Shown here: one piece after another, positions 53,968 through 62,442 of the stretch
Layout: every line of letters begins with the position of its first letter
Position numbering within the stretch: the stretch's first letter is position 1
NCBI RefSeq assembly: GCF_002161065.1
Contig: NZ_NFLV01000005.1
Location: 1-64,000, forward strand
Source: Eubacterium sp. An11
Lineage (GTDB): Bacteria > Bacillota > Clostridia > Lachnospirales > Lachnospiraceae
Direction: 5' to 3'
Length of the DNA: 64,000 bases
Made by a program: the position numbers and the translations under genes
The notes under the pieces: model-generated
Databases searched by the model: none
The model's input: only the letters and a program-made list of their open reading frames with translations
What the model was told of the DNA's origin: nothing

Positions 53968-56364
53968 TTGTCAGATTTCAATACATATTTTTTGATGAAA
54001 GAATCCGATGTGATCGCTTACGTTCAGGCTAAGCTGCATTATTTTAACGACGCAGCCGCTCTTTCCTGCAAGGAAATCGGAGACGGCAACCTAAATTACG
54101 TTTTCCGGGTAAAAGATGAGAAAACCGGCCGTTCTGTCATCGTAAAACAGGCCGGAACGCACCTGCGCATCTCCGATAAAATGACACTGACCACGGACCG
54201 TGGCCGCATCGAGGCCAGTATCTTAAAACTGCAGGGAATCCTGAGCCCGGGACTGGTGCCGGAGGTATACCTCTATGACGGCGTCATGTGCGCCATGATC
54301 ATGGAGGACATGGTGGGGCACACCATGATGCGTACCGGCCTCATTCACCATGAAGTTTATCCGAAGTTTCCGGATCAGATCACCACATTTCTTGTGAACT
54401 GCCTTTTGATGACCACCGATATTGTTATGGATCATCAGAAAAGGAAAGCACTGGTGCGGGAGTTTTCCAACCCGGAGCTCTGTGATATCACGGAAAATCT
54501 TGTCTTCGGAGAACCGATTCTTAATTATAATAGAAGAAACGACGTGTTTCCTCCGGTGAAAGATTTTGTGGAAACGGAGATCTATCAGGACGAAAAATTG
54601 AAGGCGGAAGTGGCTAAACTTAAGTTTCGTTTCATGAATTACGCCCAATCCCTGATTCACGGTGATCTGCACACCGGTTCGGTATTTATCAACCAGGAGC
54701 ACACTTTTGTCTTTGATCCGGAGTTTGCCTTCTTCGGCCCTATGGGCTATGACATCGGAAATGTCATCGCCAATCTTTTCTTTGCCTGGGCCAACGGCAA
54801 CGCCACCATAAAAGACCCGGAAGAAAAGGCGCATTTCTGCGGCTGGTGCATGGGCGCCATTCTGGAAGTGGTGGATTTGTTTAAAGAGAAGTTTGTGCGT
54901 CTCTACGATGAACAGGTGACGGAACCGCTGGCAAAATCCGCCGGATTTAAGAAGTCTTACCTGCGGGATATTCTCGCTGACACGGCAGGATATGCCGGAA
55001 CCGAATGCATCCGCCGGATCGTGGGCATGGCTCATAATAAAGATATCACCGTCATCGAAGATATGGAAAAGCGCGCCTGCGCTGAGAAGATTCTTCTGAC
55101 GTTTGCCAAAGATCTGATTCTTCACCGGGAAGACTTTCAGACCTCCGGAGATTACCTCCAGGCCATGGAAAAGGCTATCCGGGCCATCGAGCCGGAGAAT
55201 CCTCTGCTCGGGCCGGAGAAAACGATCCTTGACTACGATACCGTGGCTCTGGATGATGAGAACCACGCCCTGGTGATCATTGACCAGACAAAGCTTCCTT
55301 CCCGCATTGAGATTCTTTCTCTTACCGCGCAGGAAGATATCTGGGACGCCATCTACCTTCTCAAGGTGCGGGGCGCTCCGGCCATCGGCGTGACCGCTGC
55401 CATCGGTATTTATCTGGCCGCCAGAGAAATCGCTCTTTCCATGGCGTCTCAGAACGGCAATTCCGCCGGACAGGCGTCTTCGGATTATGATGAATTTCTT
55501 CGCCGTTTCCGGGAAGCTTCTGCCTATCTGAATTCTTCCCGACCGACGGCTGTGAACCTTTCCTGGGCTCTGCGCCGCATGGAAAATGTGGTGCAGGACC
55601 ACAAGGGGGATTCTGTGCCGCAGATTGTAACTGCCCTTCACGATGAGGCCCTTACCATCCGCGAGGAAGATATTCTGGTATGCCGCTCCATCGGAAAGTA
55701 CGGCCTCTCCCTGGTGAAACCGGGCGACGGCCTGCTGACCCACTGCAATGCCGGTCAGCTTGCCACAGTCAAATACGGCACCGCCACAGCTCCGATGTAT
55801 CTGGGTCAGGAGAAGGGATATCATTTTAAAGTATACTGTGATGAGACCCGTCCGCTCCTGCAGGGCGCCAGACTGACCAGTTTTGAATTAAAGAGCGCCG
55901 GTCTGGACGTCACTCTGCTGTGCGATAACATGTCTGCTTCCCTCATGCGCGAGGGTAAGATCCAGGCTGTATTTGTGGGCTGTGACCGGGTGGCCAGAAA
56001 TGGGGACACCGCCAACAAGATTGGCACCTCCATGGCCGCTCTCGCCGCCAAACGCTATCATGTGCCATTTTATGTGTGCGCGCCGACATCCACCATTGAC
56101 ATGAACACCGCCACCGGTGATGATATTATCATTGAACAGAGAAAACCGGAAGAAGTCACTGATATGTGGTACGAAAAACCAATGACCGCTCCCAGCGTAA
56201 ACGTTTATAATCCAGCTTTTGATGTGACCGACCATGATCTGATCACGGGCATTGTCACAGAATTCGGCGTTGCTTATCCGCCGTACGGAGAATCCTTCCA
56301 GGAAATTTTCCTGAAAAAGCAGATTCGTGATACCGTACAGCGGATGTTAAAAGATATGAAATAG
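53968..56364 (+). CDS. mtnK-mtnA: bifunctional S-methyl-5-thioribose kinase / S-methyl-5-thioribose-1-phosphate isomerase fusion
   Basis: A single 798-aa frame joins two methionine-salvage enzymes. Residues 1 to about 405 are MtnK: GDGNLNYVFRV near 38-48 and LIHGDLHTGSVF near 228-239, then FVFDPEFAFFGPMGYDIGN (kinase catalytic and metal loops). From about 418 to the end is MtnA: KVRGAPAIGVTAA, THCNAGQLATVKYG with the catalytic cysteine near 592, and GCDRVARNGDTANKIGT with the catalytic aspartate near 673. It would convert methylthioribose through its 1-phosphate to methylthioribulose-1-phosphate. A TTG start follows AGGAGGGGGG by seven bases. Later pathway genes are not in the window. Confidence 0.92.
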   Translation: MSDFNTYFLMKESDVIAYVQAKLHYFNDAAALSCKEIGDGNLNYVFRVKDEKTGRSVIVKQAGTHLRISDKMTLTTDRGRIEASILKLQGILSPGLVPEVYLYDGVMCAMIMEDMVGHTMMRTGLIHHEVYPKFPDQITTFLVNCLLMTTDIVMDHQKRKALVREFSNPELCDITENLVFGEPILNYNRRNDVFPPVKDFVETEIYQDEKLKAEVAKLKFRFMNYAQSLIHGDLHTGSVFINQEHTFVFDPEFAFFGPMGYDIGNVIANLFFAWANGNATIKDPEEKAHFCGWCMGAILEVVDLFKEKFVRLYDEQVTEPLAKSAGFKKSYLRDILADTAGYAGTECIRRIVGMAHNKDITVIEDMEKRACAEKILLTFAKDLILHREDFQTSGDYLQAMEKAIRAIEPENPLLGPEKTILDYDTVALDDENHALVIIDQTKLPSRIEILSLTAQEDIWDAIYLLKVRGAPAIGVTAAIGIYLAAREIALSMASQNGNSAGQASSDYDEFLRRFREASAYLNSSRPTAVNLSWALRRMENVVQDHKGDSVPQIVTALHDEALTIREEDILVCRSIGKYGLSLVKPGDGLLTHCNAGQLATVKYGTATAPMYLGQEKGYHFKVYCDETRPLLQGARLTSFELKSAGLDVTLLCDNMSASLMREGKIQAVFVGCDRVARNGDTANKIGTSMAALAAKRYHVPFYVCAPTSTIDMNTATGDDIIIEQRKPEEVTDMWYEKPMTAPSVNVYNPAFDVTDHDLITGIVTEFGVAYPPYGESFQEIFLKKQIRDTVQRMLKDMK

Positions 56365-56369
56365 GAAAT

Positions 56370-56415
56370 CTGCCGGGGCAGACATACAGCCATGTTCTGC
56401 CCCGGCAGGTTTTGG
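56370..56415 (+). terminator. terminator of mtnK-mtnA
   Basis: A 13-bp GC-rich stem CTGCCGGGGCAGA / TCTGCCCCGGCAG ends in GTTTT, six bases after the stop. The stem is nearly symmetric, but T-richness favours the plus strand. Confidence 0.8.
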
Positions 56416-56510
56416 CATTCCTGAGCAAACTTATTTTTCCCATTTATAAAAATAAGTTTTCAAAAAAGCAAACATAATATTATAAATACCTTTCCTGTAC
56501 TATAGATTTA

Positions 56511-58268
56511 TCATTTTCTCCACCCTGCCGGATATTTATTTTTTAAGGTAGCGCCGGCCACTTTGCCAAATCCCAGCGGGAAACCGTCGGCAAGAACCAG
56601 ATACCAGCCATTTCTGCCCGACTGTTTTTTTCTGCTTTTCGACTGTGAATCTCCCGCCTGCATTCTGCTTTTCAATCGCATATCTTCTGCCTGCATTCTG
56701 CTTTTCGACTGTGAATCCCCCGCCTGCATTCTGCTTTTCGACAGCATATCTTCTGCCCGCATTTCACTTTCGTCTCCCGCTGCTGCCAGGCTGTCATCCT
56801 GTTCTCCTGACCAGTCCAGGGACAGACTTTCTCCCCGAAGATAGTTCTCCAGACGTGGGTCCCGGCCCGAGAAATTCAAACAGCGATCAAACGTATCTTT
56901 TGAGAGAATCAGCGCAAACGGCTGAGACGGCTCAAAACGCTTTTTCTTGAAATCTCCCATGTAAATGCCATTGCGAAGGAAATGAATGCCCTTTGCTTCC
57001 CTTGTCTCTTCCGGTACGTAGTAGAGCTTCTCTCCCCGGACATCCATGCGTTCTGGTTCCAGATCCAGCAGTACATGGGAAAAGAACTCGGCGGCTGCCT
57101 GCTGCTGCTCTTTGCCGAGGTCTTTGCACACTTCCCACCAGTGCTTGTTCCGGCCATTCTGCCGGCCCTGCCCGGAATCTTTTCTTCTTTTTTTCTTATC
57201 TTTTTTACGTTTTCCGGCTTTTATATCGCCCGCCGGCGCGTATGTCATCCGGATTCGTTCTGGCTGGATGTTTTCTGGCAGAATTTGTTCTGCCGGTGTG
57301 TTTTCCATCTGCTCTCGTTCTGTCTCTCCACGCTGACCGGCGCCTTCTTCTTTTTTATGGAGCAGCGCCATGAAATGTCCTTCTCCCGGCATCTTGTGAG
57401 GAAAAATACGCCGGCAGAGATGACAGCTTTCATGGAATTCTTCACCGGCAAAGGCAGTAAGTCCCCAGGAGAATCCTTCGTAATCCTCCATGGGAATCAC
57501 TTCCATCTCCGGGCGTTCCCGGAGCAGATGGGTGATGACCCTCTCGTTTTCCGCCGGTGAAAATGTACAGGTAGAATAGAGCATCTTGCCGCCGGGCCGC
57601 AGCATATCCGCTCCATGCAGAATAATCTCCTTCTGAAGCCGGGAAAAATATTCCGGCCCCTTCTCCTGCCAGGCGTCGATGACCGCCGGATTCTTCCGGA
57701 ACATGCCCTCTCCGGAGCAGGGTGCGTCCACCATGATTTTGTCAAAGTACTCCGGATATTTCTCCGCCAGAACATAGGGCGGCTCATTGGTGACAAAGGC
57801 GTTGGATATCCCGAACAGCTCCAGATTGCGCAGAAGGGCCTTCGCCCGGGCGTTGTTGATATCATTGGCCACTAAAAGCCCTTTCCCCCGGAGTTTTGCT
57901 CCCAGGGCGGTCGCCTTGCCGCCGGGCGCCGCGCACAGATCCAGTACCCGTTCGCCGGGCTGCACCGGCAACCGGGAGGCCGGAGTCATGGCGCTTGGTT
58001 CCTGCAGATAGTAAAGCCCCGCCGCATAAAATGGATGTCTGGCCGGAGCGTCTTCTTCCTCGTAAAAATATCCCTCTGGTATCCACGGGATTTTTCTCAA
58101 ATGAAAAGGAGCAATTCTTTCGAATTCCTCCAATTCTATCTTTGAAGTATTTACCCGCAGACCAAATTGTCTTTTTCCGTCAAAGCCTCTTAAAAATGCT
58201 TCGTATTCTTCCCCGAGAAGCTGCTGCATCATGTTCTGGAAGCTTTCCGGTAACTGCAATTTCGTCAT
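56511..58268 (-). CDS. RsmF/RsmB-type 16S rRNA (cytosine-C5) methyltransferase
   Basis: A 585-aa NOL1/NOP2/Sun-family methyltransferase. LDLCAAPGGKATALGA (about 110-125) binds S-adenosylmethionine, IMVDAPCSGEGMFRKNP has the release cysteine and LLYSTCTFSPAENE the catalytic cysteine. A basic insert (KKDKKKRRKDSG) and a C-terminal RsmF-type domain follow. Within the C-terminal part an 11-residue repeat (SKSRMQAGDSQ type) occurs three to four times in a row (56635-56765), a low-complexity expansion. The start ATG 58268 overlaps the CBS gene's stop (ATGA), with GGAG upstream, so the two are coupled. Confidence 0.9.
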   Translation of the reverse strand: MTKLQLPESFQNMMQQLLGEEYEAFLRGFDGKRQFGLRVNTSKIELEEFERIAPFHLRKIPWIPEGYFYEEEDAPARHPFYAAGLYYLQEPSAMTPASRLPVQPGERVLDLCAAPGGKATALGAKLRGKGLLVANDINNARAKALLRNLELFGISNAFVTNEPPYVLAEKYPEYFDKIMVDAPCSGEGMFRKNPAVIDAWQEKGPEYFSRLQKEIILHGADMLRPGGKMLYSTCTFSPAENERVITHLLRERPEMEVIPMEDYEGFSWGLTAFAGEEFHESCHLCRRIFPHKMPGEGHFMALLHKKEEGAGQRGETEREQMENTPAEQILPENIQPERIRMTYAPAGDIKAGKRKKDKKKRRKDSGQGRQNGRNKHWWEVCKDLGKEQQQAAAEFFSHVLLDLEPERMDVRGEKLYYVPEETREAKGIHFLRNGIYMGDFKKKRFEPSQPFALILSKDTFDRCLNFSGRDPRLENYLRGESLSLDWSGEQDDSLAAAGDESEMRAEDMLSKSRMQAGDSQSKSRMQAEDMRLKSRMQAGDSQSKSRKKQSGRNGWYLVLADGFPLGFGKVAGATLKNKYPAGWRK

Positions 58269-58684
58269 TGATTTTCTCCACATTGATTCTTTTTGCGTAT
58301 CATCTCACTGATGATCTGTTTTCTTGTGACAATTCCAATGAATACATTTCTCCCATCCACCACGGGAACGAAGTTCTGATTCATAATATACTGGTCCAGC
58401 TCCGCCATATTGGCATCAATGCTCACCGCTTTGTAGTCCCATTTTTTCCTTAAAGATGAAACCCGTACCTTCCGCATGGCTTCCATGTCCATGTGGTAAT
58501 CCTCGATGAGATTCCAGAGGAAATCCCCCTCTGTGACTGTTCCCACATAGTGTCCTTCCTCGTCAATGACCGGCACCGCCTGAAATCCATTCTTATGTAT
58601 GACCCGCAGCGCCCGGCCGACGGTATCCTCATGCTCAATATAGGTCACTTCACTTTTTGGAAGCAGAAAAAATGAAATATTCAT
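58265..58684 (-). CDS. tandem CBS-domain protein
   Basis: A 139-aa cytoplasmic protein made of two CBS motifs: AVPVIDEEGHYVGTVTEGDF (first) and FVPVVDGRNVFIGIVTRKQI (second). CBS pairs bind adenosine nucleotides or S-adenosylmethionine. GGGAGGG six bases upstream supports the ATG at 58684. It overlaps the rRNA methyltransferase gene by four bases, and a SAM- or ATP-sensing link is attractive but unproven. A leader hairpin (58721-58768) precedes it. Confidence 0.88.
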   Translation of the reverse strand: MNISFFLLPKSEVTYIEHEDTVGRALRVIHKNGFQAVPVIDEEGHYVGTVTEGDFLWNLIEDYHMDMEAMRKVRVSSLRKKWDYKAVSIDANMAELDQYIMNQNFVPVVDGRNVFIGIVTRKQIISEMIRKKNQCGENQ

Positions 58685-58720
58685 ATAACCCTCCCTGTTT
58701 CGTCTCACACTACCCGCACC

Positions 58721-58768
58721 GCACATGAAGCGCGCCCTTCGCGGAGTAAGATTTTATATTTCATGTGC
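58721..58768 (-). promoter_or_regulatory. leader hairpin before the CBS-rsmF operon
   Basis: GCACATGAA and TTCATGTGC pair perfectly over 9 bp with an approximately 30-nt loop containing a smaller CGCG-type stem. It is about 30 bases upstream of the ribosome site and may affect translation. Confidence 0.4.
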
Positions 58769-58893
58769 CGTATCCTCTGTATGTGATAATCCCAATAAAT
58801 TTACGGTACATATGCTCTTGCCTTATCATACCACACCTGCGGTGTTTTAGATATAAAAATACAGAAGCTTCATGAAATCTTCATATTTTTGTA

Positions 58894-59495
58894 AAATTGG
58901 GATTTGTAAAGGTGGTAACATCTATCTGCTCAGACAGACAATGTCGCAAGGGCACATACGGATTCGCCCGTCTCGGCCCTCAGTCGGACGGTCCAGGGAT
59001 ATCTTTATGAAGCTGTCTTCCCCAGTCCTCCTTCACAGCTCGCGGCCGAAAGCCGTATGTGTCCAAAACGCCATCTGCCTGTTGAGAAACCTTTGTTCCA
59101 CCTTTACAAACATCCTGTGCTACGCTGACAAAACAGCCAGTTATGGCTACAGATGAATCAGCGGATACCAAAATTTACGGCCGCTTCTGTCGGTTTGAAT
59201 CAGGTATTTTTGTTATCATCGATGGACCGTTTAACAGTCAAAAACTGCCACAATCTGTTGTTTCGCCAGGGTAGCCAGGATTCTTTGTAAATCTCTATGC
59301 ACGCAGACTACATTTGGAGAAGACGAGGTATTGATATGGTTTGACGACGACTGTGAGCGCAGGCGTCTGATTTATATTGATGAAATACAGCCAGGTACCA
59401 GTCTGCCGAAGTGGAGGAGGAGAACTTTTATCAATACCTTGTCTTCGGTAAAGCAGCCTTCTGTGGGCTGCAAAAAGATTTACAAATCCCAATTT
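58894..59495. repeat. ~600-bp non-coding element bounded by 17-bp inverted repeats and filled with hairpins
   Basis: The ends AAATTGGGATTTGTAAA (58894-58910) and its exact complement (59479-59495) are perfect inverted repeats. Inside: GGGCACATACGG (58950-58961) pairs with CCGTATGTGTCC (59053-59064), and GAAGACGAGGTATTGATA (59319-59336) pairs with 59429-59446 at 17 of 18. Partial copies of the end motif recur at about 59097-59115 and 59278-59293. There is no convincing ORF on either strand. Candidates are a MITE-like element, a decayed IS with structured ends, or a large structured RNA. Confidence 0.55.
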
Positions 59496-59522
59496 GTATC
59501 CTCCCCCATCCCATGTTATAAT
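59494..59522 (+). promoter_or_regulatory. promoter of the DUF3783 gene, overlapping the inverted-repeat end
   Basis: TTGTAT (59494-59499), 17-bp spacer, TATAAT (59517-59522). The -35 overlaps the last bases of the 17-bp inverted repeat by two bases, so the element may have brought this promoter. Confidence 0.6.
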
Positions 59523-59586
59523 TTTTCAATACGGGGTCTTGTGGCTGGATCCCATCACATTTTCATTGAAAGAAAGGGTACGTTTT

Positions 59587-60021
59587 ATGAGAGAGACATT
59601 ACTTTTGTATAATATCAATGACAGGAAAACCCGCAGTGTCATTCAGTTGACTGCTGTTCAGATGAAGATACGGGTGCGGATCGTTTCGCCTTCCCAATAT
59701 CATATGCCGCTGGGACTGCTGGCGTTCGGTAAAGAGGAAGATCAGAAGGAGTATCTGACGGAGGCTCCTGCGGAGTTTGAAGACGCCATGCTGGTATTTG
59801 CCGGTCTTTCTGTCGGCAGGCTGAATGCTTTTTTATCGCAGATGGCGAAAAAACGAGTGCCGCAGATCGACCTGAAAGCTTCGCTGACGGAGCACAACGC
59901 GGTTTGGGATTCGGTCACCCTGCATGATGAACTGGTAAAGGAGCATGCTTCCATGCACGGCGACGGGCCGGCAGCGTCCGAAGAGGATACGGCCCGGGAA
60001 ACAGGAACGAATCCCCGGTAA
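59587..60021 (+). CDS. DUF3783-like conserved hypothetical protein
   Basis: A 144-aa soluble protein. After a strand-rich first half (LLLYNINDRKTRSVIQLTA), the second half reads DAMLVFAGLSVGRLNAFLSQM, then DLKASLTEHNAVWDSVTLHDELVKEH, matching the DUF3783 pattern (MLVFSG.S...LD.FL..lr......LKAVLT..N..W....L..EL..E). Function unknown. The ATG at 59587 has an AAAGGG site; the frame open to 59494 is rejected because a promoter lies within it. It precedes lysR by about 100 bp on the same strand. Confidence 0.7.
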   Translation: MRETLLLYNINDRKTRSVIQLTAVQMKIRVRIVSPSQYHMPLGLLAFGKEEDQKEYLTEAPAEFEDAMLVFAGLSVGRLNAFLSQMAKKRVPQIDLKASLTEHNAVWDSVTLHDELVKEHASMHGDGPAASEEDTARETGTNPR

Positions 60022-60119
60022 AGAGAAAAGGACGGCGGTTTTGCCGGTTCTTCGTTTCCGGAGCGTTTTGCCGCCATTTTACAATCGCTGACAGGGGCTG
60101 ACAGACAGGAGGGATGGCT

Positions 60120-61043
60120 GTGAATATTAATGACATCGAGGGATTTATCAAGACATATGAAGAACAGAGTTTTTCAAAGGCTTCTGAGGAAATGTATACC
60201 TCCCCGCAGGGTATCAGCTATATGATACACAAGATGGAAAAGGAACTGAATGTACCTTTGTTTGAGAGAACCGGCGGAGGTGTCTCCCCCACTGTGTACG
60301 GAGATATATTTTTTAAATATGCCGTGGCGATCACATCGGCTTTTGACAAAGCCAGACGGGAGATCAATCTGACACAGGCACGGGAAAACGGCATCGTCCG
60401 CCTGGCCTGTGCGTATGGCATTGTCCGGTTTTTTTCGCCAGAGTATATTCTGGATTATAACCGGCGGCACAGCGGCAAACATCATCCCCGGATCAATTAT
60501 ATGGAATTTCCGGATAAAGATGTGATCAGTCAGGTTCGTGCGGGCCAGTATGACATCGGCATCTCTCCATATACCGACGGCACAGAGGGCGTGCGCATTG
60601 ACCCCTTATTTTCCATGGATCTTTATCTTATCGTGTCACCCCAGAGTCGTTTTTACCACAGCCGCGAGGTTTCCCTGAAAGACATTTCCACGGAGCCCAT
60701 GATTCTGGAAAATGAGCGTTTTGTGATCCATGATCTCTTTCTCACAGCCTGCGGCCGGTATGGCATTGAGCCAAATATATTTTTTACTACCAGCGGTTTC
60801 AGCCTGAGCTACAAATTATGCAGGGAGGGACACGGAAATACCCTTTCTATGCATTACATTTTTAAGGATATGAAAAACAGTTCTTTGCGGGCGATTCCCA
60901 TTAAAGAACGTCTGCGCTGGAACGTGGGATTTATCCGGCCGAAAGACTGCCTGACGACGGAGGCTGTGTCGGATTTCATGGATTATACCAGAGGGTATTG
61001 TAAGAATCTTTTGAAATCTCACAAAAATATTTTGTTTGCCTGA
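60120..61043 (+). CDS. LysR-family transcriptional regulator
   Basis: A 307-aa regulator. The N-terminal winged HTH is INDIEGFIKTYEEQSFSKASEEMYTS-type with SPQGISYMIHKMEKEL as the recognition helix (LysR signature), and a periplasmic-binding-like effector domain follows. The GTG at 60120 stands seven bases after AGGAGG; the in-frame ATG at 60114 is only three bases away from that site and is less likely. It is followed on the same strand by the formamidase gene with about 120 bp between, so it is a candidate regulator of formamide use. Confidence 0.88.
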   Translation: MNINDIEGFIKTYEEQSFSKASEEMYTSPQGISYMIHKMEKELNVPLFERTGGGVSPTVYGDIFFKYAVAITSAFDKARREINLTQARENGIVRLACAYGIVRFFSPEYILDYNRRHSGKHHPRINYMEFPDKDVISQVRAGQYDIGISPYTDGTEGVRIDPLFSMDLYLIVSPQSRFYHSREVSLKDISTEPMILENERFVIHDLFLTACGRYGIEPNIFFTTSGFSLSYKLCREGHGNTLSMHYIFKDMKNSSLRAIPIKERLRWNVGFIRPKDCLTTEAVSDFMDYTRGYCKNLLKSHKNILFA

Positions 61044-61166
61044 TTTCATTTCCCATGCTATATTGTGCTCAGTCCCAGACAAAGGCGTTCGGATTTCATT
61101 TCCGGACGCCTTTTCTTATTCCGGAATAATTGGGCCAAACATTGTTATAGACAGGAGGAATATATT

Positions 61167-62231
61167 ATGGGAAGTATTGGAAGTATGAACAAACCGAGTA
61201 AGGGTTTTTTAGTCGCAGCAGTTCAGATGCCTGTTCCAATTGTTAATTCCAGAAAGGATATCGATAATCAGGTCAAAGAGATCGTCCGTACTCTGCACGC
61301 CACCAAGGCCGGATATCCCGGCGCCGAACTGATTGTCTTTCCTGAGTACAGTACCCAGGGATTAAATACGTCAAAATGGCTGACGGAAGAATTCCTTTGC
61401 GATATCCCGGGAAAGGAAACCGATGCTTTTGCCAAGGCATGTAAAGAAGAAGGCGTGTACGGCGTATTCTCCATTATGGAAAGGAATCCGGACCCTTCAA
61501 AGAATCCTTATAATACTGCAATCATCATTAATCCTGACGGAGAAATTTGTCTGAAATACAGAAAATTGTTTCCATGGAATCCTATCGAACCATGGTATCC
61601 CGGAGATCTGGGCATGCCTGTGTGCGACGGACCTGGAGGATCCAAGCTGGCTGTCTGTATCTGTCATGACGGCATGATTCCTGAACTGGCCAGAGAAGCT
61701 GCATACAAAGGCTGCAACGTTTATATCCGTATCTCCGGCTACAGCACTCAGGTCAATGATCAGTGGATTCTCACCAATCGTTCCAATGCATGGCATAACC
61801 TGATGTACACAGTGTCTGTCAACCTCGCTGGCTATGACGGTGTATTTTATTACTTTGGTGAAGGTCAGATTACCAACTATGATGGTACTGTTCTGGTACA
61901 GGGACAGAGAAATCCTTATGAGATCGTCACCGGAGAAATTTTCCCGGAAAATGCGGATGCCGCCCGAAGAGAATGGGGCCTGGAAAATAATATCTACAAT
62001 CTGGGACACAGAGGATATGTGGCAAAACCAGGCGGCGAATCCGATGCCGGTTTAACATATATTAAAGATCTGGCAGCCGGAAAGTATCACCTTCCGTGGG
62101 AAGACGAGATGGAAATCAAAGACGGATCTATCTACGGATATCCTACTACCGGCGGAAGATTTGGTACCGAGCCGGGAGCCGATCCTTATGGCATTCATTC
62201 CTATAAAGGTTTAAAATATACAGAAGACTGA
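61167..62231 (+). CDS. amiF: formamidase
   Basis: A 354-aa nitrilase-superfamily amidase hydrolysing formamide to formate and ammonia. It begins MGSIGSM and contains [20 protein letters not shown], almost the AmiF N-terminus of Helicobacter. Residue counting places the Glu-Lys-Cys triad at E60 (VFPEYS), K133 ([10 protein letters not shown]) and C166 (CICHDGM), the same numbering as in Helicobacter AmiF. AGGAGG before ATG 61167 rules out the longer frame from 61065. It lies after a LysR gene and ends at its own terminator. Confidence 0.93.
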   Translation: MGSIGSMNKPSKGFLVAAVQMPVPIVNSRKDIDNQVKEIVRTLHATKAGYPGAELIVFPEYSTQGLNTSKWLTEEFLCDIPGKETDAFAKACKEEGVYGVFSIMERNPDPSKNPYNTAIIINPDGEICLKYRKLFPWNPIEPWYPGDLGMPVCDGPGGSKLAVCICHDGMIPELAREAAYKGCNVYIRISGYSTQVNDQWILTNRSNAWHNLMYTVSVNLAGYDGVFYYFGEGQITNYDGTVLVQGQRNPYEIVTGEIFPENADAARREWGLENNIYNLGHRGYVAKPGGESDAGLTYIKDLAAGKYHLPWEDEMEIKDGSIYGYPTTGGRFGTEPGADPYGIHSYKGLKYTED

Positions 62232-62267
62232 TAGATTTATAAGAAAATGTACATATGAACTTTCTCA

Positions 62268-62316
62268 CAGGGATACCATTGGTTCTCAGGAATCGATGGT
62301 ATTCCTGTTTTAATGT
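62268..62316 (+). terminator. terminator of amiF
   Basis: GGGATACCAT and ATGGTATTCC form a 10-bp stem followed by TGTTTTAATG, about 40 bases after the stop codon. Confidence 0.7.
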
Positions 62317-62331
62317 TATTTCTGTTTTTTG

Positions 62332-62416
62332 AAAAAAAGCGGCCGAATGTGACAGCTGTCTCGTGCAGAATGAATCTGCAGCAAGGAAAACCTGTCAAAA
62401 TCGACCGCTTTTTTCT
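62332..62416 (-). terminator. bidirectional terminator between amiF and the foldase gene
   Basis: AAAAAAGCGG-CGA and CTGTCA/TGACAG blocks pair over a long stem (62332-62355 with 62392-62414), with T tracts on both strands. It would end the leftward transcript of the lipoprotein gene (stop at 62443). Confidence 0.75.
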
Positions 62417-62442
62417 TTTTTATAATATCTGGCTGTCAGCCC

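Noticed and set aside
54223-55824. 533-aa minus-strand ORF over mtnK-mtnA
   Set aside because: Antisense shadow; the plus strand has conserved catalytic motifs, promoter and terminator.
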